The position numbers and the translations under genes were made by a program. Shown one piece after another: positions 46,837 through 56,550 of a stretch of 64,000 nt of DNA. Positions within the stretch are counted from its first letter, which is position 1. The number at the start of each line of letters is the position of its first letter. The DNA is taken from positions 124,001 through 188,000 of the forward strand of contig JAHQWL010000023.1 in the NCBI GenBank assembly GCA_029856155.1, written 5' to 3'. The stretch is from Promethearchaeia archaeon (lineage in GTDB: Archaea > Asgardarchaeota > Lokiarchaeia > Sigyniarchaeales > SOKP01). The notes under the pieces are model-generated. The model did no database searches. It was not told the DNA's origin and saw only the letters and a list, made by a program, of their open reading frames with translations.

Positions 46837-46977
46837 GTGAATTATTTTTTATATCCTAAGGGAGATGTAAAAAAATGCAAATTTTGCGAAGGTAATGCTA
46901 TAATATATGTTTGGAGGAGTGATTTAGAAGATTTTGATGAGATAATGTGTCCAGAATGTACCGAAAATGAAAAATAA
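46837..46977 (+). CDS. 46-residue zinc-ribbon protein
   Basis: A GTG start, 7 bp after GAGGTGAT, opens a 46-codon frame encoding two cysteine pairs (KCKFCEG and MCPECTE), 24 residues apart, a minimal single-zinc ribbon. It falls below usual length cut-offs, but the strong ribosome site and the paired cysteines make it convincing. It converges on the amidohydrolase-fold gene, 15 bp apart. Function unknown. Confidence 0.65.
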   Translation: MNYFLYPKGDVKKCKFCEGNAIIYVWRSDLEDFDEIMCPECTENEK

Positions 46978-46992
46978 TCCATACAATTATAT

Positions 46993-47964
46993 TTAATTTA
47001 TATTAAAAAATCTAACTGCATTACTATAGAGCCATTTTTCCTTTACTTTCTCCTTTAAGGGGAGTTTCATAACTTCATCTGCTAGTTGTTTTATTGATAA
47101 TCCCATAAAGAGCCAAGTGGAACCAAAAAGGATCTTATCTTGCAAAACCGTATTACCAAAATGCATTAGAGGTTCCCATCCTGTTCCTTGCATACTTAGG
47201 TATTTAGGTAAGTAAGAAGCAATATCAATATAAATATTGGGATTACGCCATGCAACAGCGACCATTTCATTTACCCAAGGCCATCCTCCATGTCCAGCGA
47301 TTATCTTTAATTCAGGAAATTCTTGAGCAACAATATCAAGATAAATTGGGCGTTCAACCGCCATAGTATTTGTTGAGTAATTAATGGACATATGAAACCA
47401 TATAGGAATATCCAATTCCACACATGTAGAATATATCGGATACATTCTTTTATCAGTAGGTCGTATCTGAAACATAAAAGGTCTAATTGCAATCCCTCTA
47501 AGACCTATCTCATATGATCTCTGTATTTCTTGAACAACCTTCTTTTTTTTCAAGGGATCAATCCCAGCAATTCCTATGAATTTATCAGGAAATTGATTTA
47601 CTATTTCTGCATAATAATCATTTGAAAGTCCCGCAATACCACTAGGAGTCTCTTCATCTAAATTAAAAATTACTGCTTTTTCTACTCCCATTTCGTTGAG
47701 TTGTTCAACAAAATCTTCAATAGACATGGATAATTTCTTTATTTTAGGTATAAGTGGCTTAATTGCTTCCTTGAGTTCAGATGTATTAAGAGTTGATTTC
47801 ATTTTATAAAGTTCTTCTGGTGTAATACCTAAGATAGGAGCGACTCTTGGACCAAAAATATCTTTAAGATATCTTGCCATTTGCGGAGGTAAAGAGACTA
47901 AAAGATTTATAAACACTTCTTCGGTAGGAACATAACAAAGAGAATCAATGATTTTATAACTCAT
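46993..47964 (-). CDS. amidohydrolase-2 family protein with altered metal site
   Basis: This 323-residue protein has the TIM-barrel pattern of amidohydrolase-2 (ACMSD-like) enzymes: PDKFIGIAGIDP, FHMS, IIAGHGGWPWVNE, NIYIDIAS and ILFGSTWLFMG. The N-terminal H-x-H metal motif is replaced (IIDSLCYV), and the usual catalytic Asp after FGS is Thr. The two inner histidines remain. It may use a different metal set or chemistry, or be non-catalytic. Substrate unknown. It diverges from the small protein-PolB2 operon. Confidence 0.8.
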   Translation of the reverse strand: MSYKIIDSLCYVPTEEVFINLLVSLPPQMARYLKDIFGPRVAPILGITPEELYKMKSTLNTSELKEAIKPLIPKIKKLSMSIEDFVEQLNEMGVEKAVIFNLDEETPSGIAGLSNDYYAEIVNQFPDKFIGIAGIDPLKKKKVVQEIQRSYEIGLRGIAIRPFMFQIRPTDKRMYPIYSTCVELDIPIWFHMSINYSTNTMAVERPIYLDIVAQEFPELKIIAGHGGWPWVNEMVAVAWRNPNIYIDIASYLPKYLSMQGTGWEPLMHFGNTVLQDKILFGSTWLFMGLSIKQLADEVMKLPLKEKVKEKWLYSNAVRFFNIN

Positions 47965-48066
47965 TAATATCCCGCTTTTATTATTCTATACAATTATTAG
48001 AAATAATAATTAAAGATTGTATTTATTTAGAATGAATAAATCAAATGAAATAGATCGTCGCAGAAA

Positions 48067-48086
48067 TTAGAAAATTTGTAATGTAT
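48067..48086 (+). promoter_or_regulatory. shared upstream element, copy 2 (before the small protein-PolB2 operon)
   Basis: TTAGAAAATTTGTAATGTAT matches the element at 43412 upstream of the RadA/ImuA-like gene (TTAGAAAATT identical, then GT and TGTAT with one or two base differences in spacing). It lies 81 bp before the ATG of the small protein. Confidence 0.35.
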
Positions 48087-48147
48087 TCTCCTTTTAATGT
48101 GCCGAAATACTTACTTTCTGGATTCTAACAGAATCGGATGTGAAATA

Positions 48148-48420
48148 ATGGGTAGAACTGTACCTTCTTTTAGACCTGCCTTGGAGCATGAAATCGAAAG
48201 CTGGAAGGACTTCAAAAGGGCGTTACGTCCTGAAGAACAGAAGATATTTGATAAATTGATGAATTTTGCTCGAATACACGCTGATGCTGGTAGCATGAGT
48301 GCACGTCCAATGCTATCAGAAGTACTATTCATCTCCTTTGCAGTTGAACAAGAAAAAAAAATCGAAGTATTAGAAAAGAAGGTAAAAGAATTGGAAGAAA
48401 TGATAAAAGGGAAAGATTAG
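48148..48420 (+). CDS. small PolB2-associated protein (MGRTVPSFR family)
   Basis: The ATG at 48148 is chosen because it gives the start MGRTVPSFRPALEHEIESW; an ATG at 48097 is in frame but adds an unlikely N-terminus. The protein is 90 residues with a C-terminal coiled coil (EQEKKIEVLEKKVKELEEM). Small archaeal proteins starting MGRT-x-P-x-(F/Y)R occur beside DNA polymerase or repair genes (from memory). The stop lies 3 bp before the polymerase start, so the two are made together. A polymerase accessory role is inferred. Confidence 0.75.
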   Translation: MGRTVPSFRPALEHEIESWKDFKRALRPEEQKIFDKLMNFARIHADAGSMSARPMLSEVLFISFAVEQEKKIEVLEKKVKELEEMIKGKD

Positions 48421-48423
48421 AGA

Positions 48424-50832
48424 GTGGATTTTCAAGATCAATTCGACGGTTGGCTTTTAGATGTTTCTACTTATAGTGGTGGAGTAATTCTATGGGTGAA
48501 AACAGTAAAAGAGCAAAAGATTGTAAATATATTCCATGATTTCCACCCCGAGTTTTTTGCCGTGCCAAAGCGACATGTTGGCAAAGATTTCAAGAGATTA
48601 AAACAGATCCTTAAATCCCATCATAATGTAAAAGGTGTGAGAATCTGTGAAAAATATGTGAAGCTAGAGGATCATGAAAAAACAAAAATATTAGGAGTTT
48701 CTGTAGTAAAACCATCAATTTTTAAGAAGACAATAAAAGAAATCGATAAAATTGGTCTTTTTACATTGTACAACACCGATCTTCCGATATCTCAGATGTA
48801 TTTCTATACGAATGACTTATTTCCCATGTCTCTTTGCAGTTTCAGGGTCAAATGTGAAAATAAGAGAAGAACTGGAGCACCCGCTATGCGTTTGAGATCA
48901 TTAGAATTAAATGATAATAATGAAGAACTGTTTTACGACTTACCTCCTCTAAAAGCTGTGTGGTTGGATATAAAAGTACAGCAGCATGGGATGAGGTCAT
49001 ATTACAATGATCCATTGCTATATGCAGAAGTCAGTATTGTTGAAAAAGATAAGAAAGCCAACATTCCAAGGGCAGATGGACAGAGAAAAAGAAAGATTCT
49101 AATCGATAAAGCTGATGAAGCTGAAACCATTAAGACCATCAGTAAGGTGATTGAGCGATTGGATCCTGACATTATATTAACACATGGAGGAGATGAATTT
49201 GTATTTCCTTACTTAGCAGCTCGAGCATCAGTGAATCAAATATCAAAAGAACTATATTTTTCTCGAACACGAACACCACTTAGAAATTGTATCTTTAATC
49301 TTTCAGGAAACTCAGATCACTATATGTCTTATGGGATAATAATGCGACGCTCTAAAACGCAAGTCTACTTTACGGGGCGTTTTCATTTAGACACTACAAC
49401 TTATGGTAGTTTACATTTTAGTGAGGGTAATATACCAGGAGTTATTGAAGTTGCAAGAGTGTCTCGAGTTCCGATGCAAAGGTTATGTAGAGTAACAATT
49501 GGGGGTGCTCTTCAATCAATACAATACTATAATGCATATAAACTAGATCACCTTATCCCACCTTTCAAAAAGAGCCCAGAAGGTTTTCGAAGTGGTATGG
49601 AGTTGATTACAAATGATCGAGGGGGTCACATTTTTGAACCCTTAATTGGAGTCTATGATCAAGTGGTAGAATTAGATTTTTCAAGCATGTACCCCTCTCT
49701 AATGGCAAACTTTAATATTTCATCGGAGACGATTAATTGTAAGTGTTGTAAGGATGATGGAACAGGAATTAAAGTACCTGGCACAAATTTCCATATATGC
49801 ACAAAAAGGGAGGGAATTATCTCAAAATCAATTAGCCTGCCGTTGAGAAAACGTTTAGAGTGCAAAGAATATAACAAGACACATGATGATCTACGGTACA
49901 AATTCACGGATATTGCTTTAAAATGGGTACTCGTAGTAAGTTTTGGCTATTTAGGATTTAAAAATGCTCGCTTTGGCAAAATTGAGGCTCATCAAACAGT
50001 CTGTGCTTTTGCGCGTGAGTTTTTATTGAGATCTGCTGAGATTGCTAAAAAATATGGTTGCAAAGTCGTTCATGGGATTGTTGACTCAATGTGGCTTCAA
50101 GACACAAAAGGAAGAACTCCAGAAGAATTTGAGAATGTCACTATAGAAATCGCAAATTTGATCTCTGAGCAGACTCGAATTCCAATGAATTGGGAAGGGA
50201 GATATAATGTGATTGTGTTCCTTCCATCTCGTGCTGAGCCTGACGTACCAGCGCTTAGTCACTATTGGGGTATAAAGAGTAATGGAGAATTGAAAGTAAG
50301 AGGTATTGAAGTAAGGCGTAGAGATATGCCAAAAATTGTGAAGGATGCGCAATATGCATTCATTGATATATTTCAAGGTGCAGAGACCGTTGAAGAGTTT
50401 TTAGAAAGAATTCCAAAAGCAAAGAAAACACTCTATGATTATGTAGAAAGACTATACTCTGGTAAAGTATCCCGTGATGAGCTTACAATTCGTCAAAAAA
50501 TATCTCGTAAACCTTCCCAATATAAGGTAAATTCATATCAAGCAGTTGCGGCTAAGCAGTTAGAACGATCAGGCGTCATTGCGTCAGCTGGAAAGAATGT
50601 AAGATATATTATCCTTAACGCTGATGCTGATCCAAATTTTCCTGAAAAAAAGGTCATACTTTCAGATTTATATGATGAGAAAAAGCATGGATACGATAGA
50701 AAGAAATATGTTGAATTACTGAAAAGAGCTTTTGAAAACATTTTTCCTTTTGAATTCCCAGAACTTGAGGAATTAATATCATCAGATTATAATAAGAAGT
50801 CTGTTCAAAAAGATCTTTCTTGCTTTATTTAA
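48424..50832 (+). CDS. family-B DNA polymerase, PolB2-like, with altered catalytic motifs
   Basis: This 802-residue protein (GTG start) has the family-B layout. Exonuclease motif I reads LDIK (182-184 region) instead of DIE, and motif II has Val for Asp (GGDEFVFPYL), so proofreading should be lost. Polymerase motif A is intact (ELDFSSMYPSLM, D418). Motif B is unusual (KWVLVVSFGYLGF, 500-512), and motif C is HGIVDS (550-555) instead of YGDTDS, keeping only D554. A cysteine group (C439, C441, C442, C459) may bind zinc. These are traits of archaeal PolB2, first judged inactive, but in Sulfolobus shown to be a damage-induced mutagenic polymerase. Confidence 0.88.
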   Translation: MDFQDQFDGWLLDVSTYSGGVILWVKTVKEQKIVNIFHDFHPEFFAVPKRHVGKDFKRLKQILKSHHNVKGVRICEKYVKLEDHEKTKILGVSVVKPSIFKKTIKEIDKIGLFTLYNTDLPISQMYFYTNDLFPMSLCSFRVKCENKRRTGAPAMRLRSLELNDNNEELFYDLPPLKAVWLDIKVQQHGMRSYYNDPLLYAEVSIVEKDKKANIPRADGQRKRKILIDKADEAETIKTISKVIERLDPDIILTHGGDEFVFPYLAARASVNQISKELYFSRTRTPLRNCIFNLSGNSDHYMSYGIIMRRSKTQVYFTGRFHLDTTTYGSLHFSEGNIPGVIEVARVSRVPMQRLCRVTIGGALQSIQYYNAYKLDHLIPPFKKSPEGFRSGMELITNDRGGHIFEPLIGVYDQVVELDFSSMYPSLMANFNISSETINCKCCKDDGTGIKVPGTNFHICTKREGIISKSISLPLRKRLECKEYNKTHDDLRYKFTDIALKWVLVVSFGYLGFKNARFGKIEAHQTVCAFAREFLLRSAEIAKKYGCKVVHGIVDSMWLQDTKGRTPEEFENVTIEIANLISEQTRIPMNWEGRYNVIVFLPSRAEPDVPALSHYWGIKSNGELKVRGIEVRRRDMPKIVKDAQYAFIDIFQGAETVEEFLERIPKAKKTLYDYVERLYSGKVSRDELTIRQKISRKPSQYKVNSYQAVAAKQLERSGVIASAGKNVRYIILNADADPNFPEKKVILSDLYDEKKHGYDRKKYVELLKRAFENIFPFEFPELEELISSDYNKKSVQKDLSCFI

Positions 50833-50851
50833 TTTAAATAAAAAAAAAAGA

Positions 50852-51391
50852 TTATGGGATTAGAAGTATCTGAAAAAAATCTAGAATTATTGCTACTAAA
50901 CAGAATAATTCTAATAATATCCAGAGATTTCGTTTTAAACTTCTTAATGCGCTTAGTGGTTTACCAAAGTAGTTTATTAAGTTATATATGAAGATAATTA
51001 CCCAAGTAGTGCCCAGAAAAATAATTGGAAGTAATAATGCAGTCAATTCATGACCAACATAGTTTAATAAGTATTCATAACCTAGTATTGTAAATCCCAT
51101 TATTATAAGAGTAAAACCAAGCCCGAATGAGTATTCTGCAAAAGTTACAAATCGGTTAATGCGTTCTTCTGAAACTTCTTCTAGATTGGCTTCGAATGCA
51201 GCCTTAGAATTAGCAGATACAGAATTAACAAAGAAAATAAATGATACCATCAGTAAAAATGTTGCTGTAACTATTCCACTAGGAGGCGCAACTTGCCAAA
51301 TTAAAGCAAGAATCGTTAGAACTGCACCAATCATGACAGTACTTAATGTAATCCAATCCTTAACATTAATTTTCTGTTCTTGATTACTCAT
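50852..51391 (-). CDS. four-helix membrane protein, unknown function
   Basis: This 179-residue protein has four hydrophobic helices (about 14-33, 38-58, 88-130 covering two helices with a short turn, and 155-178). A short polar loop sits between helices 2 and 3 (NSKAAFEANLEEVSEERIN). No motif or family was recognised. It converges on the polymerase gene with 19 bp between stops, so the neighbourhood says little about its role. Confidence 0.6.
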   Translation of the reverse strand: MSNQEQKINVKDWITLSTVMIGAVLTILALIWQVAPPSGIVTATFLLMVSFIFFVNSVSANSKAAFEANLEEVSEERINRFVTFAEYSFGLGFTLIIMGFTILGYEYLLNYVGHELTALLLPIIFLGTTWVIIFIYNLINYFGKPLSALRSLKRNLWILLELFCLVAIILDFFQILLIP

Positions 51392-51764
51392 TTTCTTATA
51401 AGTGTAATTTTTATGTGATTAAAATAACTAAAATCACAGTATTTCAAAATTTTAATATTAATTAATGAAAAATGAAATCATAATAAGAATAAAAAAGTAA
51501 TTAGAAAGGTTGCCTTATGATTGTCTTCATATTTTCTGGTTTCGTTCTTCGAGGATCACTGAGATAAATCTCATGATGTTTTTTATCATGACCATCAAAA
51601 GATCACTCTTAAATATCTTTATTAAATTAATTTTTTTGTGCTTTTGTCACGTATTATAGAATATAAAACTTAAATCTAAATAGACAAATTTGTATTATTT
51701 TGATGGATATTAGAAAACTGATACACTGTATTAATTTATTTTCATAAAATACAAGTATAAAATT
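51392..51764. other. 373-bp intergenic region
   Basis: The region contains the promoter of the minus-strand membrane protein on its left and probably that of the small plus-strand gene on its right. A perfect 7-bp stem (51571-51591) is its only clear structure. No larger gene or RNA was recognised. Confidence 0.4.
51571..51591. other. perfect 7-bp hairpin with 7-nt T-rich loop
   Basis: TCATGAT at 51571-51577 pairs with ATCATGA at 51585-51591 around GTTTTTT. It could be an RNA hairpin or protein-binding dyad. It lies about 175 bp before the small gene at 51765. Confidence 0.35.
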
Positions 51765-51923
51765 ATGTCAAAAGCACTTTCCTATTATGATTGGGAATTA
51801 TCATTCAAGAATAAAAATGAACCTAAAAAGAATTTGAAAAATGATAATTTCAATGCTATTGGTATATCTGAAATTAGTTTTAAAGATTTTATGAATAAAT
51901 GGAAAAAAGAGAATCTTTCATAA
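51765..51923 (+). CDS. 52-residue hypothetical protein
   Basis: An ATG at 51765 opens a 52-codon frame encoding a polar, lysine-rich protein with aromatic residues at the start (SYYDWELSF) and a helical end (FKDFMNKWKKENLS). Amino-acid make-up looks like a real soluble protein, not a chance frame, but there is no clear ribosome site and no family. It could be leaderless. It converges on the GH20 gene. Low confidence. Confidence 0.35.
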   Translation: MSKALSYYDWELSFKNKNEPKKNLKNDNFNAIGISEISFKDFMNKWKKENLS

Positions 51924-52001
51924 ATTTCAAGCTTGTTTTTTAGAGATTTTAATTATCGATTTATTAATTGAAAATGATATTTTACTATATTTTAATTAAC
52001 C

Positions 52002-54593
52002 CTATTCAATTATATCGTATCGGTTAAAAAGTTTAACGATTAGCTTAACAAACCAAAAATATTTCTTTGAAATTTTACTAATTAATGTATTTAAAAATGG
52101 CATACCATCATCAGCTTTAGATGGGAGATTCCTCTCAAAATCAGGCCAACTTAGCCCACCAGTTGCCTTAGGAGGTTTACCAAAACTTTTTACATTTTTC
52201 CAGTCATTTCCATTAGGTGTTGACCCTAACCATGTTTTATCTGTTTTAATAAAAATTAATTCTTCTGATTTTAATTTTATAATTCCCAATACATTAATCG
52301 GTCCTATCCCTCCAATATAATCAAAATTTTCAATAATAATCAAATTCTCACCTTTTCTAATAAAATCTTTAATATTAAAAATCTGAATATTTTTTTCAAT
52401 CCCAACAAAATTTAATGTTCTTCTTGTAATTACATGACCAATATATTCATTATTTATATAAATTTTAGCGAAACTCCCCGCGATTACTTGTAAGTAAGCG
52501 TGATCGATTTCTTCGTCAATATAAATATCTTTTTTATAATAGGTTTTATGCGCTTCATGGATCTTATTCGAATCTAGATAAATTAGTTCACTAGGGATGT
52601 TAGGATCTTCCCATTGACTATTAGTTCTAAGTTCATTTAATTTGTCATCATAAAACTTTAATAACCATAAATATTTCTGCTTAATTGACTTAAATCCCTC
52701 TTTCCTAGAGCAATTTAGCCATAAAATTTCATACTCATTTAATAAATCTGTTAAATACTCCTTCAAATCTTCAATTTCTTTTATCAATCGATCTTTACGA
52801 TTTTCATCTTTTTTAAAAATATATTCAATAGACGTTTTTGAATTAATCCTTTTTTTACAATAAAATTTTAAATGCTTGGCAATAAAAGCAAGATTTCTAA
52901 TATTTACATTATTTTTAGGGATGATTTTTTCCAGATTTTCGCATTTTTCAATTATAGCTTCCAAATCAGAAATTAATTTTTCATAACCCTTAGTTTTTAT
53001 ACTTTTTTTGTATCTAGAAGTTTTTTTATTAAAAGGATGAGCGAAAAAATGATTGTAATACCCCGAAGGTCTTGTATGCAATAAATTTTTATCTTGTATT
53101 AATCTAAATTTGCTAAATATTTCTACTAATCGGTGATCATCTATTCCAAAAAAATGAATAAATAATCCTTTCCAAAATTTAAATTTATTAATTTCTTTAA
53201 GAGGGTTCCAACCTACCATAGCAGAGAAAATAAAACCATAAATTCTATTCTCTCGAATTTCTTTGTTTCTATAATCACCCCAACTTGATGTAATTTCTCC
53301 AATTGCTCCTTTCTCATAACCATATTTAAGTAAATACGAAATATTTTGTTCATATTTATCAATTGATGGAAAAATTCGATTAAAATCCATTATTGAAGGA
53401 CTAACGATTATTGGAAAATCAAATTTTTTAACTTTATCCAAAATAGGATGCGTTTTCTTTACATTATACTTCCAGTATAATATAATCATATCTTTAGGTA
53501 AATTTTCGAGAACCTCCTTAAATTTATAAAGAACATCATGATAGATAATAACTTTTTGATATCCATGCTTTTTTACAATTTCATATACTTTTTTATAATG
53601 CTTTAGGTAAGCATTTCCAAGACCGACCTCATCAATATACGACTTTGAATTTACTTTACCAACATCTTCACTTTCATCGGCTCCTATATGAAAATAATCA
53701 GAAGTAAAAACTTCACTCAATTCACCAATCATTTTATCTAACATTTCATAAATTTCTTCATTTGCAATATTTAAGCTATTTGAACCTTGAAATTCTCCAT
53801 ACTTCCAATAATTAGGATTTTGCAAAGTATTATCCCAGTGTCCTATAGTTTGGAAAACAGGAATTACTTCAATAAACCATTTTTTTGCAAAATCAATTAA
53901 TTCTCTTATCTCTTCTTTAGAATATGCTCCTCTATCTTTCCCGATATCGGGATAGTTTTCAAACTTAAACATATCTAGCATATAAACCAAATAATATTGA
54001 TTTATCTTATAATGACTTATGATTTTAATGAATTTCTTTAAATTTTCAATTTTAGGTGCTTGACCTCTTGAAATATCATCAGAAATACCACGAATTTGTA
54101 AAGAAGGAAAGTCTAATATTCCTAAATTAATTAATGAAAATTTATCTTGAGCTGAGTTTAATAATTGAATAAAAGTCTGCACTCCATAGAAAATCCCTTG
54201 TAATGAATTAGCTTCTATAATTACTTTAGAATCTCTAGAGATTAAGAGATATCCTTGATCTTTATAAATCTTATTCGTTTTAACTTTATTATAGAGTGAT
54301 TCTGGAAAAACAGATATACTATTTTTTAGAAATGATTTTATTTCTAGATATTTCTCATGATCTTGGACTTCAACAACATCTATATTCTTCTTTAAACCAG
54401 AAGATCTTAACGAACTGTGTATCTGTTCAATAAAATAATTACTTTTTTCTGTTAAATCTGTATAAAATTTTGAAAATTCATTAATTTTCATTCTTTGAGA
54501 ATTAATTATTTTAAGGTATTGAGGGGAAGGAATTAACAATAATTCTTCCTGCGTTCCTTGAGTTTGAATTAAATTATCTAAATAAAGAAACAT
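52002..54593 (-). CDS. GH20-family beta-N-acetylhexosaminidase, cytoplasmic
   Basis: This 863-residue protein has an N-terminal GH20b-type domain, then the GH20 barrel with the catalytic pair in [11 protein letters not shown] (Asp-Glu, substrate-assisted mechanism). Around it are [13 protein letters not shown] and WKYN, typical of the active-site region. The C-terminal 350 residues are helical and beta-rich and unassigned. No signal peptide is present, so it probably acts inside the cell on N-acetylhexosamine-containing sugars. It lies 66 bp downstream of an acyl-CoA synthetase on the same strand. Confidence 0.85.
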   Translation of the reverse strand: MFLYLDNLIQTQGTQEELLLIPSPQYLKIINSQRMKINEFSKFYTDLTEKSNYFIEQIHSSLRSSGLKKNIDVVEVQDHEKYLEIKSFLKNSISVFPESLYNKVKTNKIYKDQGYLLISRDSKVIIEANSLQGIFYGVQTFIQLLNSAQDKFSLINLGILDFPSLQIRGISDDISRGQAPKIENLKKFIKIISHYKINQYYLVYMLDMFKFENYPDIGKDRGAYSKEEIRELIDFAKKWFIEVIPVFQTIGHWDNTLQNPNYWKYGEFQGSNSLNIANEEIYEMLDKMIGELSEVFTSDYFHIGADESEDVGKVNSKSYIDEVGLGNAYLKHYKKVYEIVKKHGYQKVIIYHDVLYKFKEVLENLPKDMIILYWKYNVKKTHPILDKVKKFDFPIIVSPSIMDFNRIFPSIDKYEQNISYLLKYGYEKGAIGEITSSWGDYRNKEIRENRIYGFIFSAMVGWNPLKEINKFKFWKGLFIHFFGIDDHRLVEIFSKFRLIQDKNLLHTRPSGYYNHFFAHPFNKKTSRYKKSIKTKGYEKLISDLEAIIEKCENLEKIIPKNNVNIRNLAFIAKHLKFYCKKRINSKTSIEYIFKKDENRKDRLIKEIEDLKEYLTDLLNEYEILWLNCSRKEGFKSIKQKYLWLLKFYDDKLNELRTNSQWEDPNIPSELIYLDSNKIHEAHKTYYKKDIYIDEEIDHAYLQVIAGSFAKIYINNEYIGHVITRRTLNFVGIEKNIQIFNIKDFIRKGENLIIIENFDYIGGIGPINVLGIIKLKSEELIFIKTDKTWLGSTPNGNDWKNVKSFGKPPKATGGLSWPDFERNLPSKADDGMPFLNTLISKISKKYFWFVKLIVKLFNRYDIIE

Positions 54594-54659
54594 AATACTA
54601 ATTAAATAGGATAAAAAAAAAACTTAGCGAAAAATTGAAAATTTAGATGAAATTTGAAT

Positions 54660-56345
54660 TTATACTTCTTCTCCTCTTCTTTTAGCTTCGATCTCTTTTA
54701 AATCTTTTCTTTGCACTTTACCTACTAAAGTTTCTGGAAGTTCTTTTCTGAATTCTATGAATTTTGGAACTTTATAGGGTGCTACAGTTTGTCGTAGGAA
54801 CTCTTTTATTTCATTCTTTATTTCATCCGTCTCTTGATATCCATCTTTTAATACAATATATGCCTTAACTTTTTCACTACCAGGAAGATTAGGATCAGGG
54901 ACTCCTATTATAGCAGCTTTTTCAATCGGTTCATATTCAAATAAAACATCTTCTATTTCTCTTGGATACACTTTAAATCCACTTACATCAATCATATCTT
55001 TCTTTCTATCGACAATATAGAAATATCCATCTTCATCCATTTTTCCAATATCTCCAGTCAATAACCAACCATCTTTTAATTGATTTTCTGTTTCTTCTGG
55101 CTTATTCCAATATCCTTTCATAATCTGAGGTCCTTTCATAAATATCTCTCCAGCTTCTCCGGGAGGTAAAATCTTCCTATAATCATCAATGTCCACGATT
55201 CTAACTTCTGTATCAGGAATAGGCATGCCAACAGAACCTACTTTTCTAATACCTGAAAATGGATTGCTATGTGTTACTGGTGAGGTTTCTGTTAATCCAT
55301 ATCCTTCAAGTATTATACCACCTGTTCTCTTTTCAAATTCTTTCTGAACTTCAGGTGGCATTGGAGCTGCTCCTGTATTACAGACTCTAATAGATTTCAA
55401 ATCTTTAGCGTAATCTTCGAGATCGTCTCTTTCTAATAGACGCATATAAATTGTTGGTACTCCTGGAAACATTGTAGGATGTGTAGCTTTTATTATTTCG
55501 AATAAAGATTTCTGATCTCGAGGATCGGGATTTAAAGCTATTGTTGATGCCATATAAATGTGTAAGTTCATACATACTGTTTGACCATAAATATGAAATA
55601 AGGGTAAATTCGTTAGGATGATTTCTTTTCCTCTTCTAAATTCATCACCCGCCCATTTTGTCACCGCCACACAATTTGATACAATATTATGGTGAGTAAG
55701 CATCGCCCCTTTAGGTAACCCTGTCGTACCTCCCGTATATTGAAGGCATACTAAATCTTCCTTTACGTTAGTTTCAAATTTAGGCGGATTTGGCTTTGTT
55801 TTATTGATCAAATTAATAAATTGTATAGTCCCTGAGATTTCAGCAGGATTTCTTGGAGCCATTGGGGAATAGTCTAATACATTGGATATAATCACATGTC
55901 TGAGACGAGTTCTATCTTTAATTTTATTAATTTTTTCAATTTGATTATCCCAAGCAATAATTATTTCAGCTCCACAGTCATTTAATTGATAAGCAAGCTC
56001 ATGTTCTGTGTGTAACACTGAACAAGCAGTAACAATTCCACCTGCTTTCAAAATTCCATAATAGCTTATAATAAACTGAGGAAAATTAGGGAACATTATT
56101 GCAACAACATCCCCTTTTTTAAGACCTAAATTAATCAAAGCTGTTGCTAGCCTATCTGCCATATCATTTAGATTTTTATAAGATATCTTATTTTTCATAA
56201 ACCAAATCGCAGTTCGACCACCGAAATCTTTCGCAGCATTGTCAAGAAATTCATAAACATTCATTTCAGGATAATCAATACTGCTAGGAACTCCTTCATC
56301 GTAATTTTTAATCCAAATCTTCTCTGCATACGGATCTTCAATCAT
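54660..56345 (-). CDS. AMP-forming long-chain acyl-CoA synthetase-like ligase
   Basis: This 561-residue protein has the ATP motif YTGGTTGLPKGA, EGYGLTETSPVTH, LLTGDIGKMDEDGYFYIVDRKKDMI and the catalytic lysine in ETLVGKVQRKDL. The overall pattern is that of long-chain fatty acid-CoA ligases. It is more distant from the tandem pair at 39.4-43.1 kb than they are from each other. It lies 205 bp after the HEAT protein gene, probably with its own promoter. Confidence 0.92.
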   Translation of the reverse strand: MIEDPYAEKIWIKNYDEGVPSSIDYPEMNVYEFLDNAAKDFGGRTAIWFMKNKISYKNLNDMADRLATALINLGLKKGDVVAIMFPNFPQFIISYYGILKAGGIVTACSVLHTEHELAYQLNDCGAEIIIAWDNQIEKINKIKDRTRLRHVIISNVLDYSPMAPRNPAEISGTIQFINLINKTKPNPPKFETNVKEDLVCLQYTGGTTGLPKGAMLTHHNIVSNCVAVTKWAGDEFRRGKEIILTNLPLFHIYGQTVCMNLHIYMASTIALNPDPRDQKSLFEIIKATHPTMFPGVPTIYMRLLERDDLEDYAKDLKSIRVCNTGAAPMPPEVQKEFEKRTGGIILEGYGLTETSPVTHSNPFSGIRKVGSVGMPIPDTEVRIVDIDDYRKILPPGEAGEIFMKGPQIMKGYWNKPEETENQLKDGWLLTGDIGKMDEDGYFYIVDRKKDMIDVSGFKVYPREIEDVLFEYEPIEKAAIIGVPDPNLPGSEKVKAYIVLKDGYQETDEIKNEIKEFLRQTVAPYKVPKFIEFRKELPETLVGKVQRKDLKEIEAKRRGEEV

Positions 56346-56550
56346 TCATTTCTTACCTTTTTTTTATGTTTTTATTAATTATTTTTAAAAAAATATAGAT
56401 TTTTTAATAATATTTTTGTTCTTCTTATCTCCAAATTTTAATTTTCAATAGTTTATAATAATTAAAATCCTATCATTTTTTTCAAATACTCTTTTCTTAT
56501 AAACCAGATCTCATTAAACTTCAAATAGAATATTGATATCTACTTATTGG

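Noticed and set aside
51559..51591. C/D-box guide RNA in the 51.4-51.8 kb gap
   Set aside because: ATGATG- and CTGA-like pieces occur, but in the wrong order and spacing for a C/D RNA.
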